The translations under genes and the position numbers were made by a program. Positions 52,701 to 60,400 of a DNA stretch of 64,000 bases are shown here, piece by piece. Origin of the DNA: Campylorhamphus procurvoides. Taxonomy: Eukaryota; Chordata; Aves; Passeriformes; Dendrocolaptidae. Numbering within the stretch: the stretch's first letter is position 1; the number at the start of each line of letters is the position of its first letter. Where the stretch lies: contig WBMV01005158.1 of assembly GCA_013396655.1 (NCBI GenBank), positions 311-64,310 on the forward strand. The letters run 5' to 3'. Below the pieces are notes generated by a model. The model was given only the letters and a program-made list of their open reading frames with translations. It was not told the origin of the DNA and ran no database searches.

Positions 52701-55523
52701 TATGGGTAATAGCTATTGCTACAGCACTGTTTTGCATGGATAACAAGCTTGGGTCCCTTCCAGCTTGGAATGCTCTGTAATATACAGGGAAGTCTGCAAG
52801 GTATCGTTTTTTGTGAATAGACAGGTTTTATTGGAGCTGGGGAACAAAGTGAGAAAGCATCACTTTCTCCTTGCCTTGTTCCCTGTTTTAAACCTTCCCT
52901 TTACCCTGTTTTAAAGCATCTGTCCTTTGGCTCGACTCAGCCGACCAGTATCAAAATCCTCTTATGAAAAAGCAGCCAGATTCTCTGAGTTTTGGCCTTG
53001 TTCACTGCTTTCCAACAGGTGAACATGGTTCATTCCCAGGGCCTGCTTGCCAGGGCACCTAAGGGGACTGTGTGGACTTCATCCTCTCTCCCATTAGCAC
53101 TCTAGCCATGGAGAAGGATCCCATGACAGCTGGAAATTCATTCACATGCTGCTTAATCACATGACTCCAGGAAGTGCAGTCTAGGAAGGACAATTTATAT
53201 CGTGAGGCACACAATAAATGGTTAGAGTTTATAACAGCAGGACTACTTATTTATACAAGACTTTGCAGAACTCAAACAAGACTAGACTCAGCAACTATTC
53301 ATGTGAACGCAGACTAGCAAGTTCAGCAGTAATTTTAAATATTCTGCCCTGCACCTTCTTTATTCCTCTGCCCAAAACCAGTGAACTGTCTCGAGCTGAA
53401 GTCATTTTAATCACAGGTCACAGCTACAGCAATTGATTAGCTAAGTACCCCAGTAATACCAGTTGTAGCAAAAACATTTGCAATATTACAGTATCAATGA
53501 ATCCAGGGGGCTGTGCTGTGTAGGTGCATCCCGTGCTGCTCAGGGTATTAGTTTAATGGCCCCATACAACCAAAGAATTGAGTCGGCTAATGTAATTAGT
53601 CACAGCCAAGCAAGCTCAATCTTGTTGCTTCTCCTCTGCTGCTCAGGGACTTACAAGTGACAAACTTGACCTCCCGATGCCAAGATCCACTTGTTCCACT
53701 TACTATCCTCTGGTTATTTTGAGGAACTTGTTACTGACTCAGCAGTGGGATTGAAACTGTTTCCTTGCCTCGCAGGTGACAGCAGCGACTTGGCGGCGAG
53801 CCCTGACTCTGAAGGCTTTTGCTCCCAGAGGGGTAAGTGGACATTCCCTAAAGCAATGACTACATGCTGAGTTGACAACACCAAAGTTACTGTAGCTATG
53901 AAAACCAGGGCCCAAAGGAAAACAGCTAATTCATGCATTTACTGAATCACCCAATTCCTGTTAATGCACAACAGAAGTACTGTCTGTTTAACTGCAAGGA
54001 GCCAAGTCCATGTATTACTGCTGCCCCAGGCACTTTTACAATAGCAAAGGATTTGGCCCTAAATGAATACAGTGTTTGCATGAGAAACAGTAGCATCTTA
54101 AGAGTCAAAGCTCCCAAAGCTAAGGGGGTTTTGTTTCATTTCTTATGATTGGGGTCTGAGGATCCCTGAAGCACCTAAATGCTAAGAACTCTTTGGAAAT
54201 GGAGTATAGGTACCCAAGTTGCATAGACATGCTAAAAATTTTCAATTGCCATAACCAGAATTATGTAGGCTTAGCAAAAAGTGCTACTTCATTTTAAAGA
54301 AAGAACATGTAATAAATGCAGAAAAGAAGGAGGGGTATCCCTAATTAATCTGCATTTTTCAAAGGTGCTTCGATCTTCAGTTTCCACTTATACACAGGGA
54401 CTTGAAAAAAGTAAATCACAGAAGCCTCTAAATGAAAATACTCCAAGACTTCAAAACCCTAATGCTTCTAAAGCCCAGTGTTAAAGTATTTTATGACTGA
54501 CTTCCTGATGCTCACTTGAGGCTTCTTTAAGCCCCAACTTCTACCAGAAGGTCCAACTCTGCAATATTTACTTGCTGGAGCCATCCCACTGACTTCAGTG
54601 GGATTACTTGTCTAAGTCCCAATCTCAGGCTTTGGCTGTGGTTCTCTAACTTTTTGCATGTGTGCAGAATTTTCTGCTTGTGTGGCATTGCTGATGTCTG
54701 TGCACATATCCAGAGGTCCACCCATATGAAGCAAGTTGCAGGGATTACAGCTGTAATCAGATGTGAAAATGTGGGTTTTTCCCCAGCCCAAGCCAAAGTA
54801 ATTGCCACTCCTTCCAAAGGCTGAACACGAGCAGATTTAAAAGAAAACCTTAAAAAAGGCCTTTACATCTCCTACCCTGGCACTTGGTTGCAAGCAGAAC
54901 CAATTTCCAGTATTCTTTACAATTTGACCAAGCCATGCAAAACTGCTGCTCAAAAGCAGCTCATAAATGAACAGTCCCATGATCCCTGCAGGACTTGGAT
55001 GCTTCATTAAGAGCCCCAAATTTGGAAGCGCTCACATTTTGTTAAAACCAGCTTGAAATATCCATAAGAAAACACAAAAGAATGTTCAACCTAATTATCT
55101 GTCAAATTCCATATATTTCAAATGAAGGTCCTAGGGACCCCGTCTATATGAAAATAGATTAAAAATATATTAAAACATCACAACTTTGTTCAGTCCATCA
55201 AGCTGAGTACATGGATAAACTTTTGAGAACAGGCAGTTGAAGCCTGTTGTGCTCAACCTTGTCAGCTCCAACTTTTAAGCAGCGTTTCAGTGCAGGAACA
55301 GCTTATTTTATGGTTAACATGCGAACTCACCGACCTCTGCAGCACACGCCATACATTGGCAAGAGGCTCGGTTTTCCTAAAGGGTCATTTAGAAAGGAAT
55401 CCCCGCAAAGCAGTAATTACCTCCGACTCTGTCAAACCTTACCGTGTACGTTATGGTTTCCTCCGTTTCCTGCGAGTGCACTGCAGCGAGAACGAGCGCG
55501 GCCAAGCACATAGCTGTCAACAT
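16631..55523 (-). CDS. EFEMP1: EFEMP1 (fibulin-3), complete coding sequence in ten exons
   Basis: Secreted extracellular-matrix glycoprotein of the fibulin family. Family knowledge places it in elastic-fibre-associated and basement-membrane matrix, binding partners such as TIMP3. The coding exons are 55443-55523, 52511-52559, 52073-52333, 26405-26527, 23037-23156, 21445-21564, 19931-20050, 18579-18702, 18294-18489 and 16631-16789. They total 1353 bp, or 450 residues plus a TAG stop. Seen domains: signal peptide 1-17; short N-terminal cysteine segment 28-43; atypical calcium-binding EGF 44-130 with an internal linker; EGF modules 131-171, 172-211, 212-251, 252-291 and 292-333; fibulin C-terminal domain about 334-450. 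Each EGF module starts with a D-I-D/N-E-C-type calcium motif and its exon boundary splits that first Asp codon. Human EFEMP1 is 493 residues as I recall it; the 43-residue difference is almost all in the linker. Near-identity in the C-terminal half separates it from EFEMP2 and fibulin-5. Confidence 0.97.
16790..18293 (-). other. EFEMP1: EFEMP1 intron between coding exons 9 and 10
   Basis: A 1504-bp GT-AG intron. I see no gene or repeat in it. Confidence 0.85.
18294..18489 (-). CDS. EFEMP1: EFEMP1 coding exon 9: start of the fibulin C-terminal domain
   Basis: A 196-bp exon completing Asn333 and encoding residues 334-398. It opens [20 protein letters not shown], the last EGF cysteines followed by the fibulin-type module, and ends [10 protein letters not shown]. 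It is almost identical to human EFEMP1. The intron to exon 8 is only 89 bp. The donor is gtgagt, phase 0. Confidence 0.96.
18579..18702 (-). CDS. EFEMP1: EFEMP1 coding exon 8: EGF module 6, contains the R345-equivalent arginine
   Basis: A 124-bp exon for residues 292-332, plus two bases of Asn333. It starts [20 protein letters not shown]. Arg303 (codon CGG on the minus strand, 18668-18670) aligns with human Arg345, whose change to Trp causes Malattia Leventinese/Doyne honeycomb dystrophy. Here the wild-type residue is present. The donor is gtaagc. The split codon AA|C rejoins the next exon to give SENRCVCPVS, as in mammals. Confidence 0.95.
18703..19930 (-). other. EFEMP1: EFEMP1 intron between coding exons 7 and 8
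   Basis: A 1228-bp GT-AG intron with nothing recognisable inside. Confidence 0.85.
19931..20050 (-). CDS. EFEMP1: EFEMP1 coding exon 7: EGF module 5
   Basis: A 120-bp exon for residues 252-291, reading [20 protein letters not shown], then [12 protein letters not shown]. The second residue is Thr (codon ACT), where the other modules here and the human protein have Ile. The six cysteines are intact. The acceptor is ctgcag and the donor gtaagtg. Confidence 0.95.
20051..21444 (-). other. EFEMP1: EFEMP1 intron between coding exons 6 and 7
   Basis: A 1394-bp GT-AG intron with no feature seen. Confidence 0.85.
21445..21564 (-). CDS. EFEMP1: EFEMP1 coding exon 6: EGF module 4
   Basis: A 120-bp exon for residues 212-251. 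It begins [17 protein letters not shown] and contains [20 protein letters not shown], with six cysteines and a calcium-binding start. The acceptor is ctttcag and the donor gtaagtg. Exons 5 to 7 are all exactly 120 bp with the same phase, as expected for tandemly duplicated EGF modules. Confidence 0.95.
21565..23036 (-). other. EFEMP1: EFEMP1 intron between coding exons 5 and 6
   Basis: A 1472-bp GT-AG intron with no feature seen. Confidence 0.85.
23037..23156 (-). CDS. EFEMP1: EFEMP1 coding exon 5: EGF module 3 with N-glycosylation site
   Basis: A 120-bp exon for residues 172-211, beginning [20 protein letters not shown]. It has six cysteines and the calcium-binding consensus. Residues 207-209 are Asn-His-Thr, an N-glycosylation sequon. 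It is at the same place as the glycosylated Asn249 of human EFEMP1 once the 42-residue linker difference is allowed for. The exon is markedly GC-rich. Splice sites: acceptor ccacag, donor gtaagg. Confidence 0.95.
23157..26404 (-). other. EFEMP1: EFEMP1 intron between coding exons 4 and 5
   Basis: A 3248-bp GT-AG intron. A 238-codon plus-strand open frame at 23425-24141 has no domain, signal or repeat pattern, and is treated as chance. Confidence 0.85.
26405..26527 (-). CDS. EFEMP1: EFEMP1 coding exon 4: EGF module 2
   Basis: A 123-bp exon for residues 131-171. It starts [18 protein letters not shown] and has six cysteines, with the aromatic/Gly pattern [12 protein letters not shown] typical of calcium-binding EGF modules. 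The acceptor is ttataaag, with a weak pyrimidine tract; the donor is gtaagt-like (gtaagtg). It lies 25.5 kb downstream of exon 3 and is the first exon of the 3' cluster. Confidence 0.95.
33699..33785 (-). mobile_element. Short CR1 LINE 3' tail in the large intron
   Basis: Begins CAGAATCACAGAAT, the complement of the ATTCTGTG microsatellite that ends CR1 elements. It continues GAGTTGGAAGGGACTCACAA and CAGCCCTTAGCCCTGCACAG. Under 100 bp remain. Confidence 0.75.
36030..36370. promoter_or_regulatory. GC-richer patch in the large intron, possible enhancer
   Basis: This segment has more CG dinucleotides than the surrounding intron. It contains AAGTTTCACTTTGG at 36175-36188, close to an interferon-response/IRF site. 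A perfect 8-bp inverted repeat with a 5-base loop lies at 36181-36201 (CACTTTGG and CCAAAGTG). Function is inference. Confidence 0.25.
38440..38745 (-). mobile_element. CR1 LINE 3' fragment in the large intron
   Basis: The plus strand reads GAATCACAG, then GGGTTGGAAGGGACCTTGAA, then the CACCTTCCACCAGCCCAGG and GGACACTTCCAGGGATGGG blocks known from avian CR1 tails. The orientation puts the CR1 sense strand on minus, the same as EFEMP1. It is a 5'-truncated, non-functional copy. Confidence 0.85.
45542..45620. repeat. Local 52-bp-spaced direct repeat
   Basis: GTCTACTTATATCTAATT occurs at 45550 and again at 45603, with similar AGACAA sequence before each. A small tandem duplication within the large intron. 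Confidence 0.7.
47542..47795 (-). mobile_element. CR1 LINE 3' fragment in the large intron
   Basis: Contains the same CR1 blocks as 38440-38745 (GGGACCTTGAGGATCATT, CACCTTCCACTAGCCCAGG and others), with an internal deletion after GGACACTTCCAGGGATGGG. Same orientation as the other copies, and 5'-truncated. Confidence 0.85.
52073..52333 (-). CDS. EFEMP1: EFEMP1 coding exon 3: atypical first EGF module with shortened linker
   Basis: A 261-bp exon encoding residues 44-130. It opens with [15 protein letters not shown], a calcium-binding EGF start, with cysteines at 48, 55, 61 and 70. A 46-residue linker follows before C117 and C129 close the module in [16 protein letters not shown]. In human EFEMP1 the equivalent linker is about 88 residues, rich in Gly, Ala, Ser and Thr. 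Here only [24 protein letters not shown] sequence remains between the conserved flanks. The exon is open throughout, with clean sites (acceptor ccacag, donor gtaagc), so the shortening is in frame and not caused by a missed exon boundary. Confidence 0.95.
52511..52559 (-). CDS. EFEMP1: EFEMP1 coding exon 2: N-terminal cysteine segment
   Basis: A 49-bp exon encoding [16 protein letters not shown] (residues 28-43) plus the first base of Asp44. The acceptor is ctctgcag and the donor is gtacag. The sequence differs from the human segment, as I recall it, only by an Arg for Gln near the end. It provides the two cysteines in front of the first EGF module. It is separated from the next exon by only 177 bp, so the two small 5' exons sit together far from the rest of the gene. 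Confidence 0.95.
52560..55442 (-). other. EFEMP1: EFEMP1 intron between coding exons 1 and 2
   Basis: A 2883-bp GT-AG intron. It holds copy A of the unclassified repeat at 54754-54885 and is otherwise featureless. Confidence 0.85.
54754..54885 (+). repeat. Unclassified interspersed repeat, copy A (intron 1)
   Basis: Resembles 57634-57775 over about 130 bp in the same orientation. Shared blocks include CCCCAGCCCAAGCC, CCAAAGGCTGAACA, GAGCAGATT and GGCCTTT(A/G)CATCTC. The sequence just before it (CACTGACTTCAGTGGGATTA) recalls a motif common in old amniote repeats. Family not recognised. Confidence 0.55.
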
Positions 55524-55531
55524 CGTGAACG
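55443..55531 (-). CDS. EFEMP1: EFEMP1 first coding exon: signal peptide
   Basis: The exon has 8 bases of 5' UTR (55524-55531), then ATG at 55521-55523 and 27 codons. The peptide begins [17 protein letters not shown], a classic hydrophobic signal peptide, with likely cleavage before the [10 protein letters not shown] segment shared with mammals. The acceptor is preceded by a strong pyrimidine tract (ctcctctcttccag), which shows that a non-coding exon lies upstream. The donor is ACG followed by gtaagg, phase 0. The first ATG is chosen because it begins the signal peptide; a second in-frame ATG is codon 5. Confidence 0.95.
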
Positions 55532-55680
55532 CTGGAAGAGAGGAGACACAAACCACGCAGGAATGTTTTGCGCCGTCTCCATCGGTGGGACCGGGCTGGG
55601 ATCGCGTCCTCCCCCCGGCCCTACCTGGGCGAGGCAGCCCCGGGGACAAGGCGAGGCTCGGCCGCGCTCCCACCCGGGAC

Positions 55681-56040
55681 TTTAAACACCCCGGGGCTTT
55701 AAACACCCGGGGGTTTATCCACGCCCGGGGCTTTAACTACCCGGGGGTTTATCCACGCCGGGACTTTCAACACCCCGGGTCTTTAAACACCCGGGGGTTT
55801 ATCCACCGGCGTCTTTAAACACCCGGGAATTTATCCACCCCGGGGTTTATCCACCGGGGGGCTTTAAACACTCCGGGGGTTTATCCACCCCGGGACTTTA
55901 AACACCCGGGGATTTATCCACCCGGGGCTTTATCCACTCCCGGTGCTTTAACTACCCGGGGGTTTATCCACCCCGGGGCTTTAAACACCCGGGGGTTTCT
56001 CCACTCCCGGGGGTTTCTCCACCCCGAGTTTCCCCCCGGT
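55681..56040. repeat. 16-18-bp GC-rich minisatellite in intron 1
   Basis: About 22 imperfect units, each opening with TTTAAACA or TTTATCCA and closing with CCCGGGG, so DraI-like and SmaI-like palindromes alternate along the array. Unit variants interleave, which points to repeated slippage or unequal exchange. The array lies 150 bp upstream of the first coding exon's acceptor. Its distal part recurs in the second copy of the 510-bp duplication. Confidence 0.85.
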
Positions 56041-56313
56041 AGAGGGTCTGCATCCCGCAGCGCAGGGGGCAGCGGCGCAGTTTGAGGCCCCCGGAGCGGA
56101 GCGGGGTAGGGGGACACTGCGGGCACCTGCCGTCCCGGCCGTACCTGCGGCGGGGCCGCGCTCGCTGCTGTGCCGGTGCCTTGGGTGCCCTGGGTGCCGG
56201 TGCCCTCCCGGTTTGCTCGCTGTCCCGCCCGCGGTGCCGCTGCCCGTGCCGCTGCGGCCGCCCGCTGATCCCGCTGGTTCCGCTGGCTCGCCGTGTTCCC
56301 CGCGGTGCCGCTC
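55804..56313. repeat. 510-bp direct duplication, copy 1
   Basis: Every landmark checked reappears exactly 511 bp downstream in 56315-56824. Differences are few, for example a short patch near 56256-56263. The two copies abut a single N at 56314. This looks like an assembly join rather than a biological tandem. Confidence 0.85.
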
Positions 56314-56314
56314 N
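56314..56314. other. Ambiguous base / assembly join
   Basis: The only N noticed in the window. It falls exactly between the two 510-bp copies. Confidence 0.9.
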
Positions 56315-56824
56315 CACCGGCGTCTTTAAACACCCGGGAATTTATCCACCCCGGGGTTTATCCACCGGGGGGCTTTAAACACTCCGGGGGTTTATCCACC
56401 CCGGGACTTTAAACACCCGGGGATTTATCCACCCGGGGCTTTATCCACTCCCGGTGCTTTAACTACCCGGGGGTTTATCCACCCCGGGGCTTTAAACACC
56501 CGGGGGTTTCTCCACTCCCGGGGGTTTCTCCACCCCGAGTTTCCCCCCGGTAGAGGGTCTGCATCCCGCAGCGCAGGGGGCAGCGGCGCAGTTTGAGGCC
56601 CCCGGAGCGGAGCGGGGTAGGGGGACACTGCGGGCACCTGCCGTCCCGGCCGTACCTGCGGCGGGGCCGCGCTCGCTGCTGTGCCGGTGCCTTGGGTGCC
56701 CTGGGTGCCGGTGCCCTCCCGGTTTGCTCGCTGTCCCGCCCGCGGTGCCGCTGCCCGTGCCGCTGCGGGCTCGCGCTGATCCCGCTGGTTCCGCTGGCTC
56801 GCCGTGTTCCCCGCGGTGCCGCTC
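56315..56824. repeat. 510-bp direct duplication, copy 2
   Basis: Second copy of the segment above, immediately after the N. It contains part of the minisatellite and the candidate exon-1 donor. It continues directly into the TATA-like/YY1 region, so this copy is contiguous with the promoter. Confidence 0.85.
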
Positions 56825-56870
56825 TGTCCGTCCGTCCGTGGGTCCGTCTGTCTGTCTGTGCCGGCGGGTC
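56656..56870 (-). other. EFEMP1: Putative non-coding first exon of EFEMP1
   Basis: The acceptor in front of the start-codon exon requires an upstream exon. On the minus strand a TATA-like TATTTAG sits at about 56895-56901. A donor-like CGCAG followed by gtacgg sits at 56656/56655. The interval between would be a 5' UTR exon of about 215 bp. A copy of the same donor occurs at 56145 inside the duplicated segment. Start site and donor are both inference. Confidence 0.35.
56823..56860. repeat. TCTG/TCCG tetranucleotide microsatellite
   Basis: Runs of TCCG and TCTG with one interruption, inside the predicted first exon. A length-variable 5' UTR element is possible. Confidence 0.7.
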
Positions 56871-56894
56871 GGTGTGCGCCGTGCCGGTCGGTGC

Positions 56895-56902
56895 TAAATA
56901 GA
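56895..56902 (-). promoter_or_regulatory. TATA-like element
   Basis: An isolated CTATTTAG stands out on the minus strand in an otherwise very GC-rich stretch. It would place initiation near 56870. Confidence 0.35.
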
Positions 56903-56984
56903 AGCGCGTGTCCCGCCGGGCCGCAGCGCGCCCCCTGCCGGCACCGACGGGACCGCGCGGGACGGGACGGGCAGGTGCGGGATC

Positions 56985-56995
56985 GCCGCCATGTT
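56985..56995 (-). promoter_or_regulatory. YY1-type motif
   Basis: The minus strand reads AACATGGCGGC, a full match to the vertebrate YY1 consensus, just upstream of the presumed EFEMP1 start. It may serve EFEMP1 or a divergent transcript. Confidence 0.4.
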
Positions 56996-57028
56996 GGGGC
57001 CGGGAGGGGGGCCCGGCTGGGCACGGAC

Positions 57029-57491
57029 CTGCTGCTGCCCTGGTATGGCTCCAATATGGCCCTGGTACTGCCCTGGTATGGCCCTGGCACAGCCCAGGTA
57101 CTGCCCTGGTATGGCTCCAATATGGCCCTGGTACTACCCTGGTATGGCCCTGCTGCTGCCCTGGTACGCCCCTTGCTGCTGCCCTAGTATGGCCCAAATA
57201 TGGCCCCAGTACGGCCGTGGTGCTGCCCTGGTACGGCCCTGGTACTGCCCTGGTGTGGCCCCGATACTGCCCTGGTGCGGCCCTGCTGCTGCCCTGGTAT
57301 GGCCCTGGCACAGCCCTGGTACAGCCCCAGTATGGCCCTGGTATAGCCCTGCTGCTGCCCTGGTATGGCCCCAATATGGCCCTGACACAGCCCAGGTACT
57401 GCCCTGGTACAGCCCTGGTATGGCCCTGGTACTGCCCTGGTGCTGCCCTGGCATGGCCCTGGTGCTGCCCTGGCACAGCCCTGGCACGGCT
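57029..57491. repeat. 11-bp minisatellite upstream of the promoter
   Basis: About 42 imperfect copies of an 11-bp unit with consensus CTGGTAYGGCC, including CTGCTGCTGCC and CTGGCACAGCC variants. Eleven is not a multiple of three and the common variants contain no stop, so several frames stay open on both strands. They translate into an 11-residue periodic protein such as YQGSTRAVPG. These frames are not genes. Confidence 0.9.
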
Positions 57492-57499
57492 CCCACCCC

Positions 57500-60400
57500 C
57501 CGGGTCTGTGTGCCAGAGGGGTGGCTGCCCTGTCCTTACTGCAAGAGCATCACGGCCATCGCTGTGTGGGCTGTCGTGAGTTGTAAAAGGAATAAAAGAC
57601 CTTTCAGATGGACAGGTTGGCCGTTGCCGCCACAATCAGGTGTGACAATGCAGGTTTCCCCCAGCCCAAGCCTGTGTCATTAGCGCTCCTTCCATGGCAC
57701 AAGCCAAAGGCTGAACAGGAGCAGATTGCACAGGAAAGCCCTCAAAAATGAGGCCTTTGCATCTCTCACCCTGTCCCCTGGTGCACACACAACCCATGTG
57801 TGCTGCTCTTGCCCTTTGGACACAGCCTGGGTGTGACTCCATCTCTGGTCGATGCTTTACAGCCTCTCCTTGATGGTTTTGGCCATAATATCTCATCTAA
57901 GCCTTCCCTGGACATCTCAAACAGCAGGAGTGGTGTGTTTTCATGCCCATCCTGTACTCATCAGTAAATGAAAGCCATGGGAAGTCCTTTGCATGGGAAT
58001 GACTGTTCCACAGACATTGTGGAAGTTCAGCAATCAACACTGCTGAAAACTGCAGATGAAAGGCTGCTATTTCCATACCCAATGGGAAAGTTCCCGGGCA
58101 GAAGGGAGGATGAGGGGCAATTGCAGGGGTTTAGAAGCTTTAGTGGGTTTTAGTGAGGAGAGTGTCCAGAAACTCTTTCCTCAGAGGGATAAACTGGATG
58201 TTTAATTCACCAGCTTTGGTTCTGAGGGCCCTGTGATACAGTCAGTGCCCCTCTGTTCTGTTCCTAGAGTTGAACAGGGGGTCTTGAGCTTTAAAAAAAG
58301 TTTTAACCTCCTTCATGTTGACCTTGAAGAGCCTGAAAAATGTCATATTAGGTTTCAGATCTCTGGTACTGCTGGCCTAGAGAATACCTTTCCTATATAA
58401 TCCCCTCAATTCTTAACATTAAATTATAGTTGATCTAACGTAAAACATCAGTTCATTTTTGGATGGCCATGCAGTGCTCATTAATTTTGTGTCTGAATCA
58501 AGTCACTTACTGTCTTATCTGTCTTAGAATCAGCCAAGTTGGTATTTCAGAATACTTTTAGCCTTATGTTACCTATCTTTGTAAATAGTTATGAGAGAAG
58601 ACAGCATTTTCCATCTCTCATTGCAGTTTCTGTGCTTAAGGTAAGGGGGACTCCTAAAAATGTACTTTCAGTCCATTAAATTAAAGTAGTTAAGTACAGA
58701 AGCAACAATACAGTGTAAGAGAAAATTTAGGTTGACTGTGTTTTGGGACATTTTGCATGTACTTTTATATGCCAACATATTTAATCAACTCTCTTTAATA
58801 TGTCTTCTCCTGCTCCAAATTGATCCCCTTAAAGCCTGTATGTCATTATTCAGAAATACAGCATCAAAGTGTGAGATTGGCTCTAAGTTATTCACTTCTA
58901 TTAATGTGAACTTGACTTGTATGTGTGAGGTGGCCCCTTACATATTTTGAAACTTTAATGTTTTTTGTTTATAGAAAGCAGTACAGACATCTCTAATAAT
59001 CTAATGAATGCAAAATAGCTAATGAATGCTTTTATCTACTGGCAACACCACTTAGTGAGCTTTGAACACATTGTCCTATCTGCCACACAGAGAGGACAGA
59101 ATTTAACTTACTGGATTCTGGGTTAAGTCAAAATTTTCCAAAGTTTTGTCTTAGTCTGCCACCCAGGGAAACATTGCTTGTGTCACAGGATAGCAATTGT
59201 TTGTTTTCAGTCTGGAAAGAGCAAAGCAGGGAATAGCAGAGACATCATTTTGGAGGATGTATGAGCAGTGTCTGAGCAGAGATCCTCTTCACTTGGCCTC
59301 AGACAGCGTTATCCGTTTGATGAAATGCCCTGCTCTGCCAGGGATGCTCCTCAGCCCTTTAAATGGAGGTGGGAGACTGCTCTGGTTCCTGACTTGGTAC
59401 GTCAGGTATTTCCTACTGAGGCAGCTGGAGATTTGCCTGCTGTAGGATGGTGGAATGGAGACCCTTGGGAATGCAGCTGGGAGTGTGAGGTCTGTGACAG
59501 CTGCTCAGCAGGAGAACAACGTAGGGACATGTCTGAGCTGTCTGAGGATGTCAGGGTGGCCACACCATCCATCCATGCATGGCCATCCATCGTGCCACTG
59601 CTGAGGACAGCCCCTTATGGCAGCCCTCTAAAGCTGCTCCTTAATTTTGCATTCGTCCATACTTTTGGCTCCTTCTGAAAATGATGTGCTCCATTCCCTA
59701 CTGCCCTAGTGAACTCTGTCACATCTCAGGCTTTGCTTTCTTAAAATCCCACAGTTTTCATAAATTCTTTAACTCCAATGTGTTTACGACCCGAACGTTC
59801 ACATTTTTTCTTCCTGGCAGGATGTGTTGCCACCCCCCATTGTCCTCAAAAATCCAGGGATAGGTAGGCTGGAGGAAAACTGCATGTGGTTAAAATGTCA
59901 CTGCACTCCCAACTCATTCTGGCTGCTAGAATTGTCCCTGGGGGAGACAGACAGCTGGACATAATTTAGAGCAGGCTGAGATTGATACTAGAGGCAAGCC
60001 TGAAAATGAGGAAAACAAAATTGCAGTTTAATCTCTTCTCCTCCCAGATCTGACTCCCTTTTCCTGTTTCAAACATTGCTCACTAGAACAGAAAATGAAG
60101 CACATGGCGAATTTAAGCAACTTGTGTTTGTCAGCTCTGGGGACTCTTGGTGTCAATTCAAGATGATTTCTCTTCCTGGGCACGTCATGTCGAGTAACAG
60201 TGGAGTTGTCTAAACTAAGAGCTGGAATGGTGGAGATGTTATTTTCATGTTGGACTCGAAGGAATTTTAGAACATAAATTACTTTGATAACATGGCAGGC
60301 TGCCTTTCTGCCACGCTGCCTGCAAATGTCAAATTTCTTTCCATGTTTCAGCTTGGAAATGACATAGTGGTGGTGAAGGATAAATTGGGAAGAATTAGAT

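Larger units (their letters stand above)
55440..57020. promoter_or_regulatory. EFEMP1: CpG island over the EFEMP1 5' end
   Basis: The composition changes sharply from AT-rich intron to CG-dinucleotide-rich sequence, beginning at the first coding exon and ending before the 11-bp minisatellite. This is the expected position of the promoter and the non-coding first exon. Part of the island is duplicated around an N at 56314, so its true length is uncertain. Confidence 0.75.

Noticed and set aside
56475..57635. 386-codon minus-strand open frame over the minisatellite and CpG island
   Set aside because: It is produced by the stop-free 11-bp repeat and high GC. It shows only repeat periodicity, crosses the putative promoter and includes duplicated sequence.
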